Shown here piece after piece: positions 56,536 to 64,000 of a DNA stretch of 64,000 bases; the stretch's first letter is position 1, and the number at the start of each line of letters is the position of its first letter. The stretch is from Anaerolineae bacterium. Lineage in GTDB: Bacteria; Chloroflexota; Anaerolineae; Aggregatilineales; Phototrophicaceae. Under the pieces are notes generated by a model. That model was not told the DNA's origin and ran no database searches. It was given only the letters and a program-made list of their open reading frames with translations. Location: contig JANWYT010000032.1 in assembly GCA_025055175.1 (NCBI GenBank), forward strand, positions 62,001 to 126,000, in the 5' to 3' direction. The translations under genes and the position numbers were made by a program.

Positions 56536-56543
56536 GCCAACAA
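56524..56543 (+). terminator. Perfect hairpin across the receiver-kinase stop codon
   Basis: TTGTTGGC (56524-56531) and GCCAACAA (56536-56543) form an 8-bp stem with a 4-base loop containing the TGA. No T tract follows. It may slow or end transcription before the LysM gene, whose own -10 (TATACT) is near 56550. Confidence 0.45.
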
Positions 56544-56602
56544 AACGCCTATACTAAGGGTGTCTTTGTAGGCTTGCATGGTCGAGTAGCCGGAGGCGTT
56601 CC

Positions 56603-57454
56603 ATGAGACGATGGTTTCTGAGTTGGGTCGTTTATGCCCTGCTGGCCCTAGCTCTGGCGGCCTGCTATCAGCAGGGGTTATCCGAAGAGAGCAGCGCTGA
56701 TCTGATGATCGCGCAGGCTTTCACAGCCAGCCCTTCTCCCAGCCCTGCGCTCGCGTCGCAGGCTTCGCCTCTGGCTGCTGATGGCGAAGCAGGCCAGATC
56801 GTGCTGGTGGCGGAGAATAGCACGCCGCTATTCCAGGGGACGGCCATCGCACAAGAAGCGGATACTTGGTCGCTGACAGCTACTGCCTATGTAGCGCTCA
56901 TCACCCAAACCCAAGAAATTTCGCTCACCCAGACGGCTTTTGCCCTGGGCATTGGCATTCCTCCTACCGCCGCTCCTACATTTGAGCTGGCGACGGCCAC
57001 CTTCCCACCGGCGATTGAGCCGACGCAGCCTGGCATTATCGCGCCTGGCCCGCTTGCTCCTGGTGGAAGTTGCATTCACGAAGTGCGCGCCGGCGATAAC
57101 CTGTTCCGCCTATCGCTGTACTATGGCCTGCCTATCCGCACTATCGCCACTGCCAATGGCATCGCCAACATCAACCTCATAGTCGTCGGCCAGAAGCTGA
57201 CTATCCCTGGCTGCGGCACAACAGGCAACTTTCCACCCCCAACCTCGTTCCCCACAAGCACGCCTGGCTTCGGCATAGGTGGCCCAGGCACGGGCAGCGT
57301 CGGTGGCACAATCCACGTCGTCGATCAGTACGAAACCCTGTTCATCATCTCGCAGCGCTACGGCGTGCCAGTGAACAGCATTGCCGCTGCCAACGGCATC
57401 GCCAACATCAACATGATTATGATCGGTCAGCAGTTGGTCATCCCAGGGCGTTAG
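56603..57454 (+). CDS. LysM-repeat lipoprotein
   Basis: 283 residues. A lipoprotein signal with lipobox LAAC (Cys about 21) leads into a long Ala/Thr/Pro-rich spacer (about 30-150) and two LysM domains. These are about 152-200 (HEVRAGDNLFRLSLYYGL...GIANINLIVVGQKLTIPGC) and about 235-283 (HVVDQYETLFIISQRYGV...GIANINMIMIGQQLVIPGR), so the pair is nearly a duplicate. LysM binds peptidoglycan or chitin-like glycans. No enzymatic domain is present. It would tether the membrane to the wall or act as a wall-binding sensor. Confidence 0.9.
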   Translation: MRRWFLSWVVYALLALALAACYQQGLSEESSADLMIAQAFTASPSPSPALASQASPLAADGEAGQIVLVAENSTPLFQGTAIAQEADTWSLTATAYVALITQTQEISLTQTAFALGIGIPPTAAPTFELATATFPPAIEPTQPGIIAPGPLAPGGSCIHEVRAGDNLFRLSLYYGLPIRTIATANGIANINLIVVGQKLTIPGCGTTGNFPPPTSFPTSTPGFGIGGPGTGSVGGTIHVVDQYETLFIISQRYGVPVNSIAAANGIANINMIMIGQQLVIPGR

Positions 57455-57465
57455 GCGTTTTTTTT

Positions 57466-57999
57466 ATGGAAGAGAAGATCATCGACACACGTGCCATCTA
57501 TGCAGGGCGCGTGGTACGCTTGGATGTGCATCAGGTGGAGCTGCCCAACGGCGTGCAAGGCCGACGCGAGATTCTGACGCACCCTGGCGCTGTGGCCATC
57601 GTCGCCCTAGACGATGAGCAACACGTCCTGCTGGTGCGCCAGTTCCGCTTGGCAGCCAACCAGGTCATGCTGGAGATTCCGGCTGGCACGCGCGAGCCTG
57701 GAGAAGATATCTTCGTCTGCGCTGAGCGCGAGCTACGCGAGGAGACGGGCCAGCGTCCGCTCAAGCTGGAGCATCTGGGCGGCTTCTTCGTCGCGCCTGG
57801 CTACACGACAGAATATATCCACCTGTTCCTGGCCGAAGGCTACGAGCCTGCGCCGCTGACGATGGACGCCGATGAACAGATTAGTGTGGAACGCGTGCCG
57901 CTGCGCGAGGCACTGGCTATGATTGACGATGGACGAATCATCGACGGCAAGAGCGCCGTCGGTCTGCTGCGAGTGGCGCGTCGCCTTAGCCTTGTTTGA
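57466..57999 (+). CDS. Nudix hydrolase, ADP-ribose pyrophosphatase type
   Basis: 177 residues. The Nudix box runs from GTREPGEDIF to CAERELREETGQRP (about 74-98, pattern GX5EX7REUXEEXGU), with an upstream beta-domain HPGAVAIVALDDEQHVLLVRQFR. The Pro-Ala-Gly just before the box (EIPAGTRE) supports ADP-ribose pyrophosphatase (NudF-like), cleaving ADP-ribose to AMP and ribose-5-phosphate. A run of eight T lies directly before its ATG, and no Shine-Dalgarno site is seen. It probably relies on co-translation with the LysM gene 11 bases upstream. Confidence 0.9.
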   Translation: MEEKIIDTRAIYAGRVVRLDVHQVELPNGVQGRREILTHPGAVAIVALDDEQHVLLVRQFRLAANQVMLEIPAGTREPGEDIFVCAERELREETGQRPLKLEHLGGFFVAPGYTTEYIHLFLAEGYEPAPLTMDADEQISVERVPLREALAMIDDGRIIDGKSAVGLLRVARRLSLV

Positions 58000-58020
58000 G
58001 GCACGGCCTGTCGTTATAAT
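57992..58020 (+). promoter_or_regulatory. Promoter of rplS
   Basis: TTGTTT (57992-57997), exact 17-base spacer, perfect TATAAT (58015-58020). The transcript has a leader of about 85 bases before the GTG at 58116; the leader holds the ribosome site GGAGAGG (58101-58107). Confidence 0.7.
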
Positions 58021-58115
58021 GCTAGGCCGCTAAAATCCGAGATTCTATGCATCGCCTGCCCTAGCAGAGCCACGCCGAGGCGAAGCATCCAGGCATTTCA
58101 GGAGAGGACTGGGCC

Positions 58116-58469
58116 GTGAGCAACACCAACGAACTTATGAAAGCGCTGGCTATGCCCGCGCACAACCACCCGCAAGTCGCGGCTGGTGATACTGTCAAAG
58201 TCCATGTACGCATCGTCGAAGGCGACAAGGAACGTATCCAGGTCTTCCAGGGGATCGTGATTCGCGTGCGCGGCGGCGGCAACGAAGCCAACTTCACGGT
58301 GCGCCGTATTGCCAGCCACAGCATCGGCGTGGAACGCACCTTCCTCATCCACAGCCCGCGCATTGACAAAATTGAGATTGTGCGCCGCTCCAAAGTGCGC
58401 CGCGCTCAGCTCTACTACCTGCGCGATGTGCGCGGCAAAGCGGCTCGCTTGAAAGAACGTCGCGGTTAA
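58116..58469 (+). CDS. rplS: Ribosomal protein L19
   Basis: 117 residues from GTG 58116. The core [53 protein letters not shown] and the end [24 protein letters not shown] are typical of bL19, which sits at the 30S-50S interface. The usual upstream neighbours rpsP, rimM and trmD are not here. The amidotransferase gene starts 4 bases downstream, so the two are co-transcribed, an unusual pairing. Confidence 0.97.
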   Translation: MSNTNELMKALAMPAHNHPQVAAGDTVKVHVRIVEGDKERIQVFQGIVIRVRGGGNEANFTVRRIASHSIGVERTFLIHSPRIDKIEIVRRSKVRRAQLYYLRDVRGKAARLKERRG

Positions 58470-58472
58470 CCT

Positions 58473-59219
58473 ATGCTGCGCCCACTGATCGGAATCACCA
58501 CCCACCGACACATCTCTGAGGAGACGGGCTGGGAGTACGACATGAACTACGCCCAAAACGCTCGCGCCATCGAAGCGGCCGGCGGGCTGCCCGTCCTCAT
58601 CCCAGCAGCCCTCAGCCAAGACACTCTGCGCGCTCTGTATGAGCGCCTAGACGGACTCATGTTGCCCGGCGGCGGTGACGTTGATCCTGTTCACTATCAG
58701 CAGGAAGCTCACCCGACAGTGAACCGCATTGACGAAGACCGCGACCGCACTGAGATGACGCTGACGCGCTGGGCAGTGGCCGACGATCTGCCGCTGTTCG
58801 GCATTTGTCGTGGCGTTCAGGTGATGAATGTGGCCCTGGGCGGGACGCTGGTGCAGGACATTCCCTCTCAGGTGCAAACCGACCTCAAGCACGACATCCC
58901 CAACGACCAGCCCCGCAGCACGCGCCTGCATGAGGTCGTCATCAATGAAGGCAGCCGCCTGGCACGTATCCTGGGGACGACGCGCACTGAAGTGAACAGC
59001 CTACACCATCAGGCCGTAGGCGCAATCGCGCCCAGCGCGCAAGCGACGGCTCATGCCCCCGATGGCGTCATTGAAGCGCTGGAACTACCCGACAAATATT
59101 TCGTGCTGGCAGTGCAGTGGCATCCTGAAGACATGATCGACGATAACGAGGCCATGCGCCGTATCTTCGTCGAATTTGTAGAAGCAGCGCGCCGGCGCAT
59201 GGTCACCAAGCTGGCCTGA
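58473..59219 (+). CDS. Class I glutamine amidotransferase-like hydrolase (PuuD type)
   Basis: 248 residues. LMLPGGGDVDPVHY (about 62-75), nucleophile Cys in FGICRGVQVMN (about 110), and QWHPEDM (about 210) give the Cys-His-Glu triad of class I amidotransferases. The GGDVDP loop marks the gamma-glutamyl-GABA hydrolase (PuuD) group, which cleaves gamma-glutamyl amides in polyamine breakdown. No other puu gene is near, so the natural substrate is uncertain. An intrinsic terminator follows. Confidence 0.9.
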   Translation: MLRPLIGITTHRHISEETGWEYDMNYAQNARAIEAAGGLPVLIPAALSQDTLRALYERLDGLMLPGGGDVDPVHYQQEAHPTVNRIDEDRDRTEMTLTRWAVADDLPLFGICRGVQVMNVALGGTLVQDIPSQVQTDLKHDIPNDQPRSTRLHEVVINEGSRLARILGTTRTEVNSLHHQAVGAIAPSAQATAHAPDGVIEALELPDKYFVLAVQWHPEDMIDDNEAMRRIFVEFVEAARRRMVTKLA

Positions 59220-59252
59220 GCTAGTCTCAATTCTTCGACATCCTGCAGGAAG

Positions 59253-59277
59253 GGCGCGCCTGAAAGTGCGCCTTTTT
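59253..59277 (+). terminator. Intrinsic terminator after the rplS/amidotransferase unit
   Basis: GGCGCGC (59253-59259) pairs with GTGCGCC (59266-59272) around a 6-base loop, followed directly by TTTTT (59273-59277). Confidence 0.85.
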
Positions 59278-59313
59278 GCATTCTTGTCCCTCATGTAACC
59301 CTATAACCCTTCT

Positions 59314-59366
59314 CTTGCGACACAATGACGCAAGGCTTGGCTCACGTTAGCGCGTCTTCTTGACGC
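59314..59366 (+). repeat. Inverted repeats upstream of aceB
   Basis: Two hairpin-like repeats follow each other: CTTGCG (59314-59319)/CGCAAG (59329-59334), and GCGTC (59352-59356)/GACGC (59362-59366). Further down, AGCACA (59400 onward) pairs with TGTGCT near 59421. They could be operators or structured RNA controlling the glyoxylate-shunt operon. A TATACT box at 59471-59476 is a candidate -10. The rest of 59278-59523 shows no gene. Confidence 0.4.
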
Positions 59367-59523
59367 ACCTAACAAGCCAGACTCTCGTTAAACGCTTCAT
59401 AGCACATTCTGCACAGAAGATTGTGCTGAATTTCACACATGCTGTTGTTCCTGGAGTGCTGGCCTTTGCTTATACTGCAGGGCATATCTATAAGCCAACC
59501 CAAACCATCCAGGACAGCCGACT

Positions 59524-61110
<1,587 letters not shown>

Positions 61111-61159
61111 GTTTTTGACCTTGTTCCTGCCCTAGTCACACACTGAGGAGACATGTACC

Positions 61160-62476
<1,317 letters not shown>

Positions 62477-62527
62477 TCTCGCAATCCTCCGCTCCTGGGT
62501 GATTGGCTTTTTATACTATTCCTCATC

Positions 62528-62556
62528 GGGTGGGCTGCAAGGCCCACTCTTTTTTT
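62528..62556 (+). terminator. Intrinsic terminator of aceB-aceA
   Basis: GGGTGGGC (62528-62535) pairs with GCCCACTC (62542-62549), with one wobble and a 6-base loop, followed by seven T (62550-62556). Confidence 0.9.
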
Positions 62557-62701
62557 GCTGACGAAAACTCCTCGCGGGGCTTAAGCGCTCCCAGAGATTC
62601 GCTCAGTGTGCAACGCGCTGTGGGCTAAGACGAGAGCGGAGGGCAATAGCTCAAGGGCTACCTATCAGCGAAGCTCAGCGCGATCATATGTCATGATGAA
62701 C

Positions 62702-62730
62702 TTTTCATGAGTAAGAAGGGCGAGTAAAAT
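62702..62730 (+). promoter_or_regulatory. Possible promoter of moeA
   Basis: TTTTCA (62702-62707), 17-base spacer, TAAAAT (62725-62730), 46 bases before the ATG. Both boxes are imperfect. Nothing else is recognised in 62557-62701. Confidence 0.4.
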
Positions 62731-62775
62731 AGAAGGCGGACGTAAAAAGATAAATTGAAGATTAACGAGAAGACG

Positions 62776-64000
62776 ATGGTTCAAAGTGAATTCTTCCGCC
62801 TATTGCCTGTCTCTGAAGCGCTAACCCTTTGGTTGGATGGTCTGCCTAGAATGGAGCGCTGCGAACACCTACCAACAGCGCGCGCCCTGGGGCGTGTGCT
62901 GGCCGAAGCGCCGCGTTCGGCGCTGGCCCTGCCCCAGTTCCCACGCAGCGCGATGGATGGCTACGCTGTGCGCGCCGAAGACACTTACGGTGCATCGCCC
63001 AACCTGCCTGCCTACTTGCGAGTGGTGGGGCGTGTGCCAATGGGTCAAGCCGCTTCTCAATCCATCAGTAGCGGCGAAGCGCTAGAGATTGCCACTGGCG
63101 CTATGTTGCCCCCTGGCGCATCGGCGGTGGTCATGGTGGAGAAGACACAGGACATTGGTGGCGGCGACCTGGAGGTGCATGGGCCTGTCGCGCCCGGCGA
63201 AAACGTCGTGCAGGTAGGCGAAGATGTGGCCGAGGGAGCGGAGATTCTGCCTGTAGGTCACACGCTGCGCCCCCAAGACTTGGGTGGCCTGCTGGCCTGT
63301 GGGATCACCGAAGTTAAGGTGATTGCTCGTCCGCGCCTGGCCCTCGTTGGCAGTGGTGATGAGCTTGTCGCGCCCGATCAGCAGCCCGCCCCAGGCCAAA
63401 TCCGCGATATCAATTCGTATGTGCTGGCGGCGCTGTTTGAGCAAATGGGCGGCGAAGTGCTGCACATGGGCATCGCTCGCGACGATTTCGACGATTTGTA
63501 CCAGCGCGCCGCTAACGGTCTGGCCCAGGCCGACGTCCTAGTGCTGACAGCAGGCAGCTCCATCAGCACCCGCGACTTGACGAGCGCAGTCATCAACAAG
63601 TTAGGCGCGCCAGGCGTCATCCAGCATGGCTTAGCCGTCAAGCCGGGCAAACCCACCATCTTGGGACGCAGCGAAGGCAAAGCTGTCATCGGCCTGCCAG
63701 GTAACCCCGTCTCGGCATACTGCGTCGCCCGCCGGATGATTGGGCCGCTGATCCGCCACCTACTCGGCCAGCGCCCCCGCCATGCGGCAATCCTCAGCGC
63801 TCGACTAAGCGCCAACGTACCGAGCAAGGCGGGCCGCGAAGACACTATCCCCGTCAAACTAACGCACGACGAGCGCAGCCTGTGGGCCACGCCGCTCTTC
63901 GGCAAGTCCAACCTCATCTTTACGCTGATCGAAGCCGACGGCCTACTGACTGTGCCGCTCAACAGCGGTGGCTTGCTGGCCGAGAGCCTGGTCGATGTGG
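62776..64000 (+). CDS. moeA: Molybdopterin molybdenumtransferase (partial, runs off the right edge)
   Basis: ATG 62776; 408 codons are in the window and the frame is still open at the end, so only the last few residues or the C-terminal domain end are missing. MoeA inserts molybdate into adenylated molybdopterin. Seen are the domain-III opening VSEALTLWLDGL, SAMDGYAVRAEDTYG (Asp), TGAMLPPGASAVVMVEKTQ, DINSYVLAALFEQMGG, the GGSS-like site as TAGSSISTRDLTS, KPGKPTILG and GLPGNPVSAYCVA, and a C-terminal domain from about 340. A moaD-like gene is 7.5 kb upstream. Confidence 0.95.
   Translation, partial: MVQSEFFRLLPVSEALTLWLDGLPRMERCEHLPTARALGRVLAEAPRSALALPQFPRSAMDGYAVRAEDTYGASPNLPAYLRVVGRVPMGQAASQSISSGEALEIATGAMLPPGASAVVMVEKTQDIGGGDLEVHGPVAPGENVVQVGEDVAEGAEILPVGHTLRPQDLGGLLACGITEVKVIARPRLALVGSGDELVAPDQQPAPGQIRDINSYVLAALFEQMGGEVLHMGIARDDFDDLYQRAANGLAQADVLVLTAGSSISTRDLTSAVINKLGAPGVIQHGLAVKPGKPTILGRSEGKAVIGLPGNPVSAYCVARRMIGPLIRHLLGQRPRHAAILSARLSANVPSKAGREDTIPVKLTHDERSLWATPLFGKSNLIFTLIEADGLLTVPLNSGGLLAESLVDV

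Noticed and set aside
57455-57465. Run of eight T before the Nudix ATG as a terminator
   Set aside because: No stem precedes it; the last bases of the LysM gene do not form a GC-rich hairpin.

Overview
The window reads as an ordinary, gene-dense chromosome segment (about 60% GC by eye, no insertion sequences, phage or CRISPR seen) from a bacterium that is most likely a member of the Chloroflexota, in or near the Anaerolineae. The grounds are indirect: secreted and membrane proteins with Thr/Pro-rich linkers, TPR plus TolB-like propeller proteins in series, receiver-cyclase fusions, a DUF3048 protein, and the mix of a glyoxylate shunt, glycogen synthesis and an SbtA-type transporter. No LPS-export or flagellar genes are present. 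The taxonomic call is inference and no marker was searched.

Layout. 0-6.2 kb: tRNA-Gln, a secreted two-repeat protein behind a near-consensus promoter, a 2Fe-2S ferredoxin, a DUF318 permease/DUF1980 pair, and a TPR-histidine kinase / response regulator / PIN-domain operon. 6.3-14.1 kb: mutM, two queuosine genes (queG, tgt) each overlapping a gene for an exported protein, a PIG-L deacetylase and a tail-anchored TPR protein. 14.2-24.3 kb: a coiled-coil membrane protein, a C-terminal J-domain protein, a cold-shock protein with a long leader, glgA-glgC, tRNA-Glu, an old-yellow-enzyme homologue, an SbtA homologue and der. 24.3-32.7 kb (minus strand): a GT39-like membrane protein, a phosphorelay/cyclase cluster (kinase, CheY-like, two receiver-class III cyclases), a zinc-ribbon protein, signal peptidase I and a V4R protein. 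32.8-37.2 kb (minus): miaB, an alpha-hydroxy-acid oxidase, a YbjN-like protein and a trypsin-fold protein whose catalytic His and Ser appear to be replaced. 37.4-42 kb: a plus-strand operon of three TPR/membrane proteins, two with propellers, and a GT9 transferase. 42-50.3 kb: an unrecognised small protein, an alpha/beta hydrolase, a GH13 amylase, a secreted TIMP-like/propeller protein and polA. 50.3-55.3 kb: a pseudo-receiver protein ending in what looks like an inactive IS200/Y1-transposase fold, a methyltransferase, a phosphohexomutase, and moaD with a small coupled gene. 55.4-64 kb: a receiver-kinase hybrid, a LysM lipoprotein, a Nudix hydrolase, rplS, a class I amidotransferase, the glyoxylate-shunt operon aceB-aceA with an intrinsic terminator, and moeA running off the right edge.

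How it fits together. Carbon storage and mobilisation (glgC, glgA, GH13, phosphohexomutase) and acetate/C2 assimilation (aceB, aceA) sit beside information-processing housekeeping (mutM, polA, der, rplS, lepB, miaB, tgt, queG). Several regulatory proteins have unusual domain combinations. The most unusual are the 714-residue pseudo-receiver/Y1-like protein, the His/Ser-less trypsin-fold protein with TPR and zinc ribbons, and the kinase-regulator-PIN operon. Several promoters carry an extended -10 (TGnTATrAT) in place of a good -35 box.
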